Shown here: positions 7,561 to 19,500 of the stretch, piece by piece
Position numbering within the stretch: position 1 is the stretch's first letter
How the letters are laid out: every line of letters starts with the position of its first letter
Source of the DNA: Brachypodius melanocephalos
Lineage: Eukaryota; Chordata; Aves; Passeriformes; Pycnonotidae
DNA length: 64,000 bases
Direction: 5' to 3'
Assembly: GCA_013398615.1 (NCBI GenBank)
Contig: VZSR01002741.1
Coordinates: forward strand, 1,672,713 to 1,736,712
Translations under genes and position numbers: made by a program
The notes under the pieces: generated by a model
What the model was told of the DNA's origin: nothing
The model's input: only the letters and a program-made list of their open reading frames with translations
Database searches by the model: none

Positions 7561-10040
7561 CGCCGTTTGCCGACTGATTGGTGGCTGGGGAGGGCTGTGG
7601 CCACCCGGCTGTGCCCCCTCGGCTGTGCCCGCCCAGCACATGGCACTGCTCAGCCTCCCAGCCAGGCCAGCACGGGTGGGGACCCCTCCCATGGCACAGG
7701 ACACCCCCACTCCTCACTTTGTCCCCCATCACCCCCGTGACGGCTGCGGTGGCCCTGAATGGGAGTGGCAGTGCTTGGCTGTGGGTACGACCCCCACAAA
7801 CACCCACGGGCACCGGGGACCACCCTGCACTGTGCCCCCCGCCCTCCCCAGCAGCGCCTGTGCCCAGCCCCTGCACAGCAGAGTGGGACAAGGGGTGGTG
7901 GCCCTGCCACCCGCCCCACTGCCGCAGTGCCCCACGGCGCTTGCGTCCCCCCACGCCGCAGCCTCCCACGTCCGTGCCAGCCGGCGCTTGGCACCGGCGA
8001 GGCTGGAGCGGCAGCTTGTGATGGCCCAGGCTGTGAGGGACCTGCTGGGACCGTGTCCGTGTGCCACGCAGCCAGGGGACAAGGGACACGTGGGCAGGGG
8101 CCGGCCTGAGCCAGCCCGGGGTACCAGGAGATGATGGAGATGAGCCACTCCATTGCCATGGCAACGGCATCCTGGCGTGGGAGCCACCCAGCACCCTGTG
8201 CCAGCTGGGTGATGGCAGGCTCGGGGACAGCAGTGTCGCATGTCCCAGCTCCCGCTGCGCCCCCTGGGTCGGGATGTTCCTCGGAAGTGGTGAAACAGCC
8301 GCGGATTTCCTGGTGACAGCGGTGACACCCGGCTGGGGGGGCTGGGGGAGGGCAGGATGCCCACCCCGGCGGGGATCCACCCACCCAGCACCGCCCGTCC
8401 CAACAGAGTGTTCCACAGGCTGGCAGGGACGTGGGATGGGAGGTCCCCATCAGCGAGGGGACGCCGACATTTATTGCAGCCCCTCCTCCCCGGGGGACAT
8501 CGGCCCCCCCGTACCCCACCGTAGCCCCCCTCCCCAGCCCCTGCCAGCCTTGGCAGCTGCCAGGACAGATCCAGAACCAAGAGGTGCAGCCCCTGCAGCC
8601 ATCCAGGGTGGCTGGGCACGGCAGGCAGGGAGCAGGAGAGATTTGGTGATGGCATCCCCCAGCTCCCCAGGGTGGTCCCCAGGGTGCAGCCCCCGTGCAG
8701 GGGCTCAGCCACTGCCGTGTGCCCTGCCAGTGGCAGCACCGAGGAGACACCCACAGCCAGAGGGCATGTCCGGGGTGACACAGGGTGCTGCACCCACCGC
8801 TGGCCCCCCACGGGTCCAAAGACCCCCGTGTCCCTGCCCTCACTGCCAAAAAGCCCCGCTGGCAATGGCCAGGAGCCGGCTGGCCACGTGGAAGCTCTCT
8901 GGCATCCCCATGGAGCTCCGGGGCAAATGGCTCCTGCAGCCAGACCTGTTCCAGGGCTCATCACTGATGCTCTTATTTTCCAGACAGGGACAAGTAATCC
9001 CGGGTCCGTGGTCTTCTCCATGGATTTAATTACCGATGCAGGGTTAATTGGCCAGTTCCCTGGGAAGCCTGTAATAAAGCTTCAAGGGTGGAGGGTGCTG
9101 GGAGAGGATGAGCTGGGACAGGAGCTCCCTGTCCGGCTGCTCACCACTGCTCCAAACCAGGCATGGGATGGGGAGAGCCTGGCTCTGGGTCCAGCACAAG
9201 GGAGCTGAACCCTCTGGCAAAGGGATGGAGGTTTTGGGGATGCACCCACTGCCCTGGCCACACCACAGCTCTGCCTGCCCAGCTGATCTGACCCAGAAAC
9301 GCCAGTGCCTCTCCCAGTGCCAAACACGACCTAAGGGGACAGTGGTGACAGTCCCCATGTGCAGCCAGACTCAGAGCCAGGCCGTCCGTCTGGCCGTGGG
9401 AGCCACGGACAGGGCTAGGGGTGGCTGGGGACCGTCGGTGAGCAGAAGCAGAAGTGAACCATGGAGCGAAACCCTGCGCCTGCAACACTGCCGAGGACGG
9501 GGGACAGTCACCCAGCCCCGCTGGCAGCACCCCCTGCCCGCACACCACCCTGCCCAGTGCCACCACGCCATCCCTACCTGGGCGAGCCGGCCGGAGCCGG
9601 GGCTGCTGCCGCCGAGAGCTGGTCACCGGGGCCAAGTGGCTCCTGGGGTGCAAGGCAAGGGCGGCTGCGGCCCACGGCTCCTCCTCCGCTCCTCCTCCTC
9701 CTCGCCCCGGGCCCTGTGTGGGCGACCCGGCGTGGAAGTGAAATGCGGCGGCCGGCGGCTCGCTCGGAGCTTCCCCCTACGGGGTGTGGGACCCACCGTG
9801 CCACAGCGCCCCGAGGCCACCCACGGGTGTCAGCGGCTGGGGGCCGGGGCGGCCTCCCGGGAGAGGAAACAGCGCGTTCCCACCTCTTCCTGGCAGAGAA
9901 ACCGCTGCGGCCGAGCAGTGTCTGCCAGCCAGCCCCCTGCCAGCCCCGGGCCATCTGCAGGGCAGCCGGTGCCACCCCCTGCCGCTGGCTCGTGTGTCCC
10001 CAGCCTGGGCACGCCGTGCTCGGCTGCCGGCCACCAGCAC
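7561..10040. other. GC-rich intergenic DNA, no gene seen
   Basis: Long open frames of 200-430 codons overlap on both strands with no recognisable domain, no splice-bounded exon and no compositional difference from frame to frame. I read them as chance in stop-poor sequence. The one distinct element is a palindromic RFX-like X-box at 8152-8165. Confidence 0.5.
8152..8165. promoter_or_regulatory. RFX X-box-like palindrome
   Basis: The 14-base ATTGCCATGGCAAC matches the RFX X-box consensus (GTTGCC-AT-GGCAAC type) at all but one outer base. RFX factors drive ciliary and spermiogenesis genes, so a site upstream of a sperm septin is suggestive. Function is inferred. Confidence 0.35.
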
Positions 10041-10530
10041 GGCTCTGTTCTGAGCTCTGTCCCCTCATTACCCCGGCCCCATCCCGAGCTCCGTGACCCC
10101 ATTTACCCAGCTTGCTCCTGAGCACCGTGTCCCTGTCACAGCCCTGAGCACTGTCCCTTGTCTCCCTGTGACCTGGCTCGGCCCCAAGCATCGTGTCCCC
10201 ATGACTCCAGCTCAGCCCTGAGCGCAACTGCATCACCGCAGCTCGGTCCTGAGCACCGTGTCCCTGTCACCTCCTCTCAGCCCTGAGCACTTTCCCTTTG
10301 TGTCCCCATCACCTCGGCTTGGCCCCAAGTAACGTGTCCCCACGTCCTTGTCACCTTGGCGCTACCTCAACTGCTGTCCCCTTGTGTCCCCAAAACTCCT
10401 GACACAGCCCTGAACACCATATCCTTGTCCCCACACCCGTCTCAGCTCTGAGCACTGTCCCTCAGTGTCCCCATCCCTCCGGCTCAGCCTCAAGCTCTGT
10501 TCCCCCGTGTCCTCATGACCCGGGCTCGTC
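10040..10530. repeat. Degenerate minisatellite (CCTGAGCACCGTGTCCC-type)
   Basis: Units of about 25-45 bases repeat the pattern CAGCCCTGAGCACTGTCCC followed by a TGTCCCCATCACC-like segment, with many substitutions. There is no gene in it. Confidence 0.7.
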
Positions 10531-11068
10531 CCCAACCTCATCCCTGGCCCGGGGAGCCGCGGGCAGCGGGGCAGCCGGGCCGGCTGGGCAGCAGGGCCAC
10601 GGGCATTGCTGGGGGATGATTCACCGCGGCCCGGAGCAGATGTATGGATGCCTTCGCCGCGTCAGTATTTAGGGCCGGCGACGGCGGCTCCACGACAGCC
10701 CAGCGAGACGGGCAAAGAGCCTCAAGCACCCAACCAGGGAGCAGCGGCGGCGGCGGCCGCCTCCCGGTCACCCCGGCGCCCTCCGGCCCTCCTGGAGCGG
10801 CCGCTGGGAAGGGGGAAACTTGGCTGCCCCATCCCCACGCTGGGGGCCGAGCAGGGGCTCTGCAGGGCGGGCACAGCCGTGCCGGGAGCCGCGCACCGTT
10901 CCCCGCGGCGCTCGGCGCACGCCCAGCACGCCCCTTGGCCCCCCGCCACCTCCGCGCCCCACGGGGAGGGAGGAACAGGATCCAGCCCCGTGCCAAGCCA
11001 GGAGGGATGAGAGGGGAAGAAAGCGCTGGACGCGGGACAAGATCGCGGCGATAGGCAGGCGGCACGCG
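10531..11068. other. CpG-rich intergenic DNA left of a gap
   Basis: CpG density is high around 10540-10960, so this could be a promoter for a transcript lost in the neighbouring gap. No exon, start codon with conserved protein, or core promoter motif could be identified. Confidence 0.35.
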
Positions 11069-11168
11069 NNNNNNNNNNNNNNNNNNNNNNNNNNNNNNNN
11101 NNNNNNNNNNNNNNNNNNNNNNNNNNNNNNNNNNNNNNNNNNNNNNNNNNNNNNNNNNNNNNNNNNNN
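11069..11168. other. Assembly gap (100 N)
   Basis: Exactly one hundred N bases, the usual placeholder for a gap of unknown size. It lies in GC-rich, repeat-prone sequence. Confidence 0.99.
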
Positions 11169-11335
11169 GGGGTCCCAGAGAGAGTGTGGGGGGCTCCTGG
11201 CCTGGCTGGGGGGCTCCCAGGAAGGCTGGGGAGCCCCAGCGGGCTGGAGGATTCCGGGCAGGCTGGAGGTCCCGGAGAAGTAGGGGGGATGCCTGGCCAG
11301 GCTGGGGGGCCCTGCCAGGCTCCAGTGGCAGGGAA
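11169..11335. repeat. GGCTGGGGGGCTCC-type minisatellite beside gap
   Basis: About five to six imperfect units with the core CAGGCTGGGGGGCTCC run from the gap edge. The array probably extends into the gap and explains the break in assembly. Confidence 0.65.
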
Positions 11336-11966
11336 TTTCGAACAGACTGGCCTCCCTAGGTTCTGCATCAGCCAGGAATTTCCAGCTTGGGGCAAGGGAA
11401 GGAAGATGGTGTGGAACAGGCAGGGCTGCTGTCGCTGTCTCCTGGCTGGGTGTGGGGTCTTTGCTGTGGTGTCACCACGCTCCGGTGTGTCCCTGCCAGG
11501 GGTTGTGTCCCGTGCTGGATCCCTGGGGCCGCGCTCCCTGGGACCATCCCGGGTGCTCTGCCCACGGCAAGAACCACAGGGTGGCCCAGGCAGCACCCCG
11601 GGGTGAGGGTGGCCCTGGGGCTGCCCCCCCTAGCCCAGGGCTGGGGCCCTCCTCCTTCCCAGCCCGGCTGCCAAGGGTTAACCCCAGCCCAGCCCCGGCC
11701 CGGGATCTGCAGCAGATGGGAAGGGGAAGGAGCTGGAAATCCCTGCTGCACCCAGGCCCCTCCTGCAGCAGAGCTCGGCCCCCACCAGCCCCACGGGTGG
11801 GCTGAACATGTTCCTGCCATGGATGGGGCCGAGGGGCCCTGGAGTCCTGCTGGATCCAGCCCTGCTCTGGAGACACAGGACAAGGACCAGGGCACGTGGG
11901 ACACGATCGTGGTGGCCTTGCTCATGGCCAGGCTTTGGGGGCATTGCAAAGTGCCCACTGGCCCTT

Positions 11967-12500
11967 GGAATCACAGGATTGTTGTGGTTGGAAAAATCCT
12001 CTGAGATCATCAAGTCCAACTGTCCCTCAGCACTGCCAAGGCCACACTGACCCATGTCCCCAAGTGCCACATCCACGCCTTTAAACTTCTCCAAGGGCAG
12101 TGACTCCACCAGTGCCCTGGGCAGCTCTGCCAGTGCCTGACCACCCTTTCCATGAAGAAATTTCCCCTGTGTTCAACCTAAACCTCTCCTGGCACAACTT
12201 GAGGCTGTTTCCCCTTGTCCTGTCCCTGTTCCCTGGGAGCACAGCCCGACCCCCCCGGCTGTCCCCTCCTGTCAGGGAGTTGTGCAGAGCCAGAAGGTTC
12301 CCCCTGAGCCTCCTTTTCTCCAGGCTGAGCCCCTTTCCCAGCTCCCTCAGCTGCTCCTGGTGCTCCAGCCCCTTCCCCAGCTCTGTTCCCTTCCCCGGGC
12401 ACGCTCCAGCCCCTCCAGGTCCTTTCTGTCATGAGTGGCCCAGAGCTGGGGTTTGTCACAGAGCTCAGCCCCTCAAGCTGGGCTGGGACCAGCTCTGGAG
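11967..12500 (-). mobile_element. CR1 LINE fragment
   Basis: The interval starts with the reversed CR1 3' end (ATCACAGGATTGTTGTGGTTGG) and continues through AAGTGCCACATCCACGC and CCTGGCACAACTTGAGG into GC-rich 5' segments. It is 5'-truncated and non-coding, and is the longest CR1 copy between the septin gene and RAB11FIP3. Confidence 0.85.
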
Positions 12501-12519
12501 CTGTTCTGAATGATGGAGA

Positions 12520-13560
12520 GACCTTCAGAGGACTTTTCTGGAGCAGTTTTGAAAAGGCTGGAGAGGTTTTAAGCTGTTCAGAGCTCTTTTCTGAGGCGGT
12601 GTAGAAGAGCTGGAGTGCTTTGGGGCAGCTCTGATTATTTATGAGTTTTCAAGCAGCTTTGGAATCATTTTAGGGTTGCCTGTGCTCCTCTGATATCGTT
12701 CAGAGGGGGTTTAGGGTGATTGCAAATTCTTTGAGTTTAGAGATGTTGTTAAACGTTTTAGCCCTGTTGAGAGGCACAGGAGGAAGGTCCAGAGGGGTTT
12801 CGAGGGTCTTTTGGAGGCTGTTGGGGCACTCGAGGAGTTTCACAGCTGCACAGAGGAGGCTTGGAGAGCTTCAGAGCTGCCATGAGACCTTTTCTGTGAT
12901 CCATTTTGAGCTATTTCGAGGAGTGTTAGAAGAGTTTAGAGGGTTTCAAGTGCTACTTCGAGGCAGTTTGAGAATCTTGGTGCCTTTCAGAGCTGGTTGG
13001 AGGAGCACAAGAGCTGTTTGAGCAGTTCAAGTGGTTCAGGAATGGCCAGAGCTCCATCCTTCCAGAGCCTGAGCTGCTCAAAGGTGAATTACAACTCCTT
13101 GAATCAACCCAGCATCACAGAAACACCCCCAGAGCTATTTATTCACCCCATTTCTAGAGCAGCTTCGAGATGTTGGAGGTCGAGATTTCAGAGGAATTTT
13201 TAAAAGGGCGTTTAGGAGCTGTTTAGGGAAATCTTTGGTGCACTCTGGAGCTGCTTGCAGGGTATAGAGCAGTTGGGAATGCCACAGAGGTGATTTACAG
13301 ATGCTCAGGGATGCTTTAGAGGTGCTCAGAGATGTTTTAGGGCAGCTCAGGGGTGGTCTAGAGCAGCTCCAGGATGTTTGAAAGGTGCACAGGGATGCTT
13401 AGGACAGGTCAGGGATGGTTCAGAGCGGCTCAGGGATGTTTTGGAGGAGCTCTGGGATGTTTTTGGGCAGTTCTGGGACGTTTTATGCAGCTCAGGGATG
13501 TTTTGGAGCAGCTCAGTGCTGCTGTGAGCAGTGTGGAGCAGTTTGAAGCAATCTGGGGGG
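12520..13560. repeat. Long degenerate array of CTCAGGGATGTTTTGGAGCAG units
   Basis: Roughly one kilobase is made of 23-30 base units related to GCAGCTCAGGGATGTTTTGG, clearest between 13290 and 13540 and more decayed to the left. I recognise no named repeat family. Confidence 0.65.
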
Positions 13561-14235
13561 TTTCAGAGCGCTCAGGGTGTGTCAGAGCCTTTCCCCAGCC
13601 CTTTGCAGCAGCTCCAGGGCTGCTCGGGGCAGTTCAGAGGAACAGTCTGGAGCCATCCGGAGGCTCGGCGGGAGCTGGGAGGGGATTCTGCACGTTCGGG
13701 CCCTTTGGGGCGGCTTAAAGGGGTGGGGAGGAGGCTTAGAGGGGTGGGGAGCAGCTTAGCAGGGAGGCGAAGGCGTTTAAGGGATTTTTGGAGCAGTTCA
13801 GAACAGCCGAGTGCTCCGAGGGGTTCTCCCGGTGTGGAAGGAAGGGAAAGCTCCGTGTTCCTGCCTGGAGCAGACCCAGAGTCCCTGTCCCAGCCTGCCC
13901 CATCCCTGGGCAGCAGGAACAGCTCCGAGGGTCCCTCACCCCACCCGGATCCTCCAGGAAGGTGAAGGGGGAATTCCCCCATTCCCACCCACACGGCTTG
14001 GCTGGCTGTGGAGATTTTGGCTCCCTCTGGAATCAGCAGGGTCCAGCCTCCCTCATCCTCATCCTCCCCAAATCAGGGCATTCCAGCCTCCGTCATCCTC
14101 ATCCTTAACCTCATCCTCCCAAAATCAGGGCATTCCTTGCTGCAGGAGCACTTCCACTCAATCCAGCCCCCACTGGAGATCCAGCACTTGAAGATTTGGG
14201 ATGCTCCAATCCACCTCTGTGGAAAGAAAGTCTCC
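13561..14235. other. Intergenic DNA downstream of RAB11FIP3
   Basis: No gene is seen. A short duplicated block built on TCATCCTCATCCTCCC...AAATCAGGGCATTCC occurs twice at 14050-14135. Confidence 0.5.
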
Positions 14236-14446
14236 GGGCAGGAATAGTAACAGCTTTTAATCCGACAAGAATTGATACATCAGTTAAGACAATACCGTTT
14301 TTGCCTCTTTTTTGGGGGACTTCCTTCACATACCAGTCGGAAAAGAGGAACATTTTCAGGATGTACAGTTTTTGTTTTTGTTTTTCTCTCTCCATAGGGA
14401 CTTTAAAGCATGGTGAATGTGCAAGTCAGTGCTTTTTGTTTGCTTA

Positions 14447-14464
14447 AAACTTTTTTTTTTTTTT
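14447..14464. repeat. Homopolymer T run
   Basis: About 18 T on the plus strand (A-run in the RAB11FIP3 transcript), inside the predicted 3' UTR. Confidence 0.9.
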
Positions 14465-14575
14465 CCCCCGGTGCTTATTTACAGTTACAGTACCTCTGTG
14501 AGAGTGACAGGAAAAAACAAATGATTGTTTGAGACCTGGGGATCCGGGATCCCAAGTCGAGAAAGGCAGATCTCC

Positions 14576-14612
14576 AATATTTATATATTTATACATATAT
14601 ATATATATATGC
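14576..14612. repeat. TA-rich microsatellite in 3' UTR
   Basis: ATTTATATATTTATACATAT followed by (AT)n. It lies inside the AT-rich end of the predicted RAB11FIP3 3' UTR. Confidence 0.85.
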
Positions 14613-15080
14613 TTTTGTGTATACACAGATACATTTCTCTCTTCTTTTAAAGTATTAAAAAAATGGATCAACCTTCATTCTATAAAAATACCTACTCTAC
14701 AAGATAGAAAAATTTTCCCTCTCCAAGTATACACTGATTTACACCCAAAGCTTCTCTGGAAATGTACATTACGTGGCTTCTTCCCGCGGCCTCGGGGCAG
14801 GGAGGGAGGCAGGGAGGGCTGGGGTGCAGGGGCTGCCCCGGGGTTTGGGGTCCACCCCGACCCCACAGGAGCTCTAAGGGACGAGCACCCAGAGGTGCCG
14901 TGGCCGCAGCTCGGCCGGGTCCCCCGGGATAAGGCGGTGACAGCGGCCGTGTGTCCCCGGGCAGGGACACCCCGAGGGCTGGAAGGGGCTTGGGGAGGAG
15001 CAGGCACCCCCGGGATTGCTGTGGCTTCTGCTTCCAGGCCGTTCTGGCATTCCCCAAACCTGCCAAGCAGGAAGAGGAAC

Positions 15081-15246
15081 CGCTGGCTGCAGCCCATCCC
15101 CGGGATCCCGCTGGCTGGAGCCGATCCCCGGGATCCCGCTGGCTGGAGCCGATCGCCGGGATCCCGCTTGGCTGGAGCCCATCCCCGGGATCCCGCTGGC
15201 TGGAGCCCATCCCCGGGATCCCGCTGCCTGGAGCCCATCCCCGGGG
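15081..15246. repeat. 28-bp minisatellite in RAB11FIP3 3' UTR
   Basis: Six near-identical tandem copies of a 28-29 base unit whose core is CCCGGGATCCCGCTGGCTGG. Each contains the palindrome CCCGGGATCCCG. Copies differ at one to three positions, so the array is young. Confidence 0.92.
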
Positions 15247-16472
15247 AGCAGGGGGAGAGCAGCCGCTCCCGAGGTCACGCTGTGCCACGGCCGCTGTGCC
15301 AGCGAGCCCAGAGCTGTCCGATGTAAACATGGCTTTTGTTCCAGGAGCTCGCCGGCTCCTCTGCCACCGGCCCAGAGATTCCAGCCCGGGCCAGGGATGA
15401 GGAATGAGCGCGGCTCCTCCAGCCCGGGGGACAGAGGGGAAAGGCGGCCGGAGCAGGCTCTCCCTCCAGGGCTGCAGCTATCACCAGCAGAGCCCTGCTC
15501 CGGCTGGGAATGGCACAGGCCGCTGTCCCCAGGCCAGGGAGGTGAGCTGGGGAGCTCGGGCCTCTCCGCTGCAGCTCCCAAAGTGCTGCGTGTCCCACGC
15601 CGGGACGAGGAGAGGGGGCCAGGACCGGCCTCCAGTGCGGGGTGAGGAGCTGCAGTCTCGCCCCGGTGCCGGACAGAGCCCGAGTGTCTGTCCCCAGCTG
15701 GGGACAAGTGACAGCTTCTCCCGGAGCCACCTCAGCGGCACAGCCCGGCAGGAGGAGGAGGGAGGAGGAGGGAGCGGAGCCGGGATGCCGAGACGAGCCG
15801 ACAGTACTGAGCCACAGACAGCAAAAATAAATAAGGAGGCAGGTGACCGAGTGCGCTCACGCCCTGTCCCCAAGAGCCCCGGGCTGCCCCTGCAGCCACT
15901 GAGGGCTCTGCCGGCCCCAGCAGGAGCACGGGGCAAGGATGGGCTGAGCCAGCTGGATGAGGACATTTGCATTAAGTTAATTAAAAAAAACCAAAACTCC
16001 AAAACAAAACCAAACCCCAACCCTGTGCGAGTCCAGGACGTGCTTCCCTCGTTCCCAGCTCTGCCTGGTGTGTCAGGGACACTTTGGCACGGCAGACGCT
16101 GGCGCTGGGCAGGCCAGCAGGGGAAAGTCAGCGCTGCCGCTTCCATCTCCACGCCGATCCCCCGCGGTTCGGAGCATCCCTGGGAGGGGCCCGGTGCCTG
16201 TGGGGACAGTCCCCAGCGCCACAGGCACTTCCTACAGTGTCCCCTTCCTGAGCTCCTTCTCCAGATTCCCTTTCACCCCTCCGCAGCCAGAAGGGCCTCA
16301 AAATAACGCAGTCAGACAACAAAGCCTGGCTGCTGGGTCTCCTTCTCCCTGGTCCGTGGCTCAGTCACCCCCCGACCTGAGGCTTCCTTGTGCCTTCATC
16401 AAGTGCAAAGATGTCTGGAGTCCCTCTTCATCCTCTCAGAGCACCAAATCCGCCCGACGAGCCCGGCCGCCG

Positions 16473-16586
16473 TTACTTCACTTCCAGGATGGAGGGGTTG
16501 GTCTCCATGATGGCCACGATGATCCTGTCAATGTAATCCTGCAGGCGGAAGTTGATCTCCTCTTGCTTCTGGATTGCTTCCATGAG
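16473..16586 (-). CDS. RAB11FIP3: RAB11FIP3 last coding exon (Rab11-binding domain)
   Basis: The acceptor GCTGCAG precedes 16586 and the stop is at 16473-16475. It encodes LMEAIQKQEEINFRLQDYID and RIIVAIMETNPSILEVK, the core Rab11-binding helix with the YID triad. Confidence 0.96.
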   Translation of the reverse strand, partial: LMEAIQKQEEINFRLQDYIDRIIVAIMETNPSILEVK

Positions 16587-19500
16587 CTGCAGCACAGGGA
16601 GGAAAGGGAGGGAAAGGTCACTGCCTGACACTGCCGAGGGCTTCCGTGGCTCTGTGCATCCATGGGTGTCTCCATGGTTCTTCACTCTGGACTGGGATAT
16701 TCCTGACCCTGTTTAAGTGGCCAGGGAGAACTGCTTCTGCTCACTCCTGTACTTCCTCAAGCTCTCAGCCTGGTGGGGCCCTGGGGAGAGCAGGGAGCAT
16801 CACATCTCCACTGGATCCCCAAAATATCCAGGTGTGTTTCCCCACTTCCTGAGGTGTTAAAGATTTAATTCCAGTGCTTGTGCAGGCTCAGTTGCCCATG
16901 GCTGGTGTTCAGGGACATCACATGCTGGAGCAGCTGGGATCTCCAGGGGAAATGTCCTGGCTCTCAGGGGTCTAAAGACAGCTCCAGACAGATGGACACA
17001 GCCCATGGTGGCTGCTCTGTCCTGGAAGGTGAAGGCTGTCCCAGGCAGAGCTGCCAGAATCAGCAAATGGGCAGGGAGCAGCTTCCCTGTTCCCAGGAGG
17101 GAGGGCTGGGAGGCAGGGTAAGTCCTGACAGCTCCACAGATAATTGTGTGGGGATTTCTTTGCTCTTGCCAGCTTCCAGGGGAATTTTGGGCATGGGCTG
17201 GGCACGTCAACTCCTCCCAGGCCACCCCAGGTGGAGGCACACGGAAAGGTGCAGTCTGAGGCAACAGCTCCTCATGGCACATACCTCATCTCTGGAGACA
17301 GAGCTGATCTCTGCTGCCAGGGACTCAGAGAAGGAGGCTGAGAACAGGTTCTTGGCTCCCTGGATGCTCAGGTTGATGATCTGCCCGTTCAGTTCATCGT
17401 TCTGCTCCTTCAGGTTCCTGTTATCCTGTTCACACACACAAACCACACGCTGCTGGAGCACCTGGGACTCAGAGCTGATCCAGCCTGGCAAAGGCAGACA
17501 GGGGTTCCCATCCTAACACAGCTCAGGGAACAGCACATGGGCTGCTGCCTCCATCCCAGCAGAGCCTGGAGAACCTCTGGAGGCATGAGATACACCAGGA
17601 AGATCCAGGGGACATAGCAGAGAGAAGGGCTCCTGCTGTCCCTGAGAAAGCACCAACCTCCCTCTCCCAGGACAGCGAGACAGCACTGGGCCCCTGGATG
17701 CACTCTATCCCTTGAGAGAGAGCCCCTGGACCCTGCTGGTCCTCCCTTGGCCTCAGGGGATCGTTTCCCTGCCAGCCCAGCCCCCCTTACCTGCTTGAGC
17801 TGCTTGATCTCCTGCTCCAGCTCTGTCTCCCGTGTCCTGCTGTTGTACTCCTGCAGCCCCATGCTGCTGCTCCGGCCCCTACGCTGCTCCGCCTCCAGCT
17901 TGAAGAGCTGCAGGTGCTCCAGCTGCTTCCTGAGGTCCTCGATGAGCTGCAGGGCAAGGCAAGGGGACAGCTGAGTGCCACAGAGACCCAGCAGCACCCT
18001 CTGGGTGTAGCTGCTGTGGGAGCAGCTCCATGGATTGCTGCAGCAGGACTGTTGGCCAGAGCAGTGGCTGCCTCATCCCTGGAAGTGCCCAAGGCCGGGC
18101 TGGATGGAGCTTGGAGCAATCTGGGACAGAGGAAGGTGACCCTGCCCATGGCAGGAGGTGGAATGGGATGGGCTTTGAGGTCCCTCCCATCCCAAACCAA
18201 TCCATGATTGGATTCCTTTCTAGGGTGGCACTTGGTTTCCTCTTTCTTCCTCACACCTCCAGCAAGCAGGAGATGGGGAACTGCTAAAATACAGGAGCAC
18301 AGTCCTGGAAGGACCTTGCTGGAGGGCCAAAGGTGCTGGGTTTGGGTCTGCAGCAGCACAGACCCCACAGCAATGTGGGTCCTTCCCACAGGGTTGGGTT
18401 CCCTCCTCACCCCAGAGCCCTCAGTGACACCACAGTGACAAGTAATTCCATTTGGGCCCAAAGCTCCTTCCCTGCTTGGGCCTCCAGCTGGAATCACCAG
18501 GCACAGATGATGGGAGGACTGGGAGGGTGTGATCCTGCTCCCAAGCACTCAGCCCCCTCTGCTCCTGCCTGCTGGCTCCCTGTGCCTCTGCCACTGCTCC
18601 TTCCAGGCAGGAAGGGAAGGGGCCAGGGTGGCACAGCCCCCTTGCAGGGACAATCTTGGATGGATTTCAGAGCAGCAGAAGTGACTGAGGTGCTGCAGCT
18701 CAGCTACTGAACCCCTTTCCTCTGCCCAGGCAGCTCCCACTGCTCCAAATTCCCACAATTTGAGGACAGGGCTGTGGAGGCCCAGGCTCCACTCACCTCC
18801 TGTGTCGACTCCTTCTCCTTCTGGAACTGGTGCCTCTCCTGACTCAGCTTGTCCCCCATCTTCCTCTTTTTCTCCTGCTCCTCTGTGAGCTGCACAGTGA
18901 GGTCCTCAATCTCATCCAGCAGCTTCTGCTTCTCCTGCAAGGACACGAGCAGTGAGGGGCGCAGCCTGGCTCCCAGGGAATGCTCCTCTCCTGATGCACC
19001 AGGAGGCTCTGCCTGCTGGGATCTCATCTGCCCAGGGCCCCAGGGGCTTTGGCAGCACTGAGGGATGGCTCCAGAGTGAATCCACATGAATATCCACACT
19101 TGTGCTGCTTTCTGGGAAGCACGATGCTGGTGTGGGATGGGCTGGGAGGGACTGGGGCCAACATGGGGCTACAGCCAAGGAGAGACATTAAATCATAAGG
19201 CTCCTTATGTCTGCATTTCAGAAAAGTCCTGAATCTGAGATCTTTACCTCCCTCTTGGTTTCAGATATGAAAGGTTTTAATTGAGGGCTGATCCAAGAAG
19301 GAATAGACCAGTTCAAGCTGGGATGTAAAACACACAGCCCAGCTCTGTTCCCTCCTCCTCCTCAAAGCCTTGGCTGAATGTTTGGGATGCTGGTGAAGAT
19401 GCCAACAGCCCCTAGAGCAGAACCTCTGCCTGTGCCCAGCTCACCCACCCCCCTCCCCCACCCCCAGGCTCACAGCTTTCAGGCCCAGGGGAAAGATTTT

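Larger units (their letters stand above)
14240..16472 (-). other. RAB11FIP3: Predicted 3' UTR of RAB11FIP3
   Basis: From the stop codon the minus strand continues without recognisable coding sequence to an ATTAAA signal (plus TTTAAT 14256-14261), the first good poly(A) signal I find downstream. The last 500 bases turn abruptly AT-rich with T-runs and TATA tracts, unlike the GC-rich DNA beyond, as expected of a vertebrate 3' UTR end. The UTR also contains a 28-bp minisatellite. The extent is inferred from sequence only. Confidence 0.5.

Noticed and set aside
6369..9029. Long overlapping open frames on both strands (up to 430 codons) upstream of the septin
   Set aside because: They overlap in several frames, have Pro/Ala/Gly/Arg-biased content and no domain, and coincide with GC-rich sequence where stops are rare.
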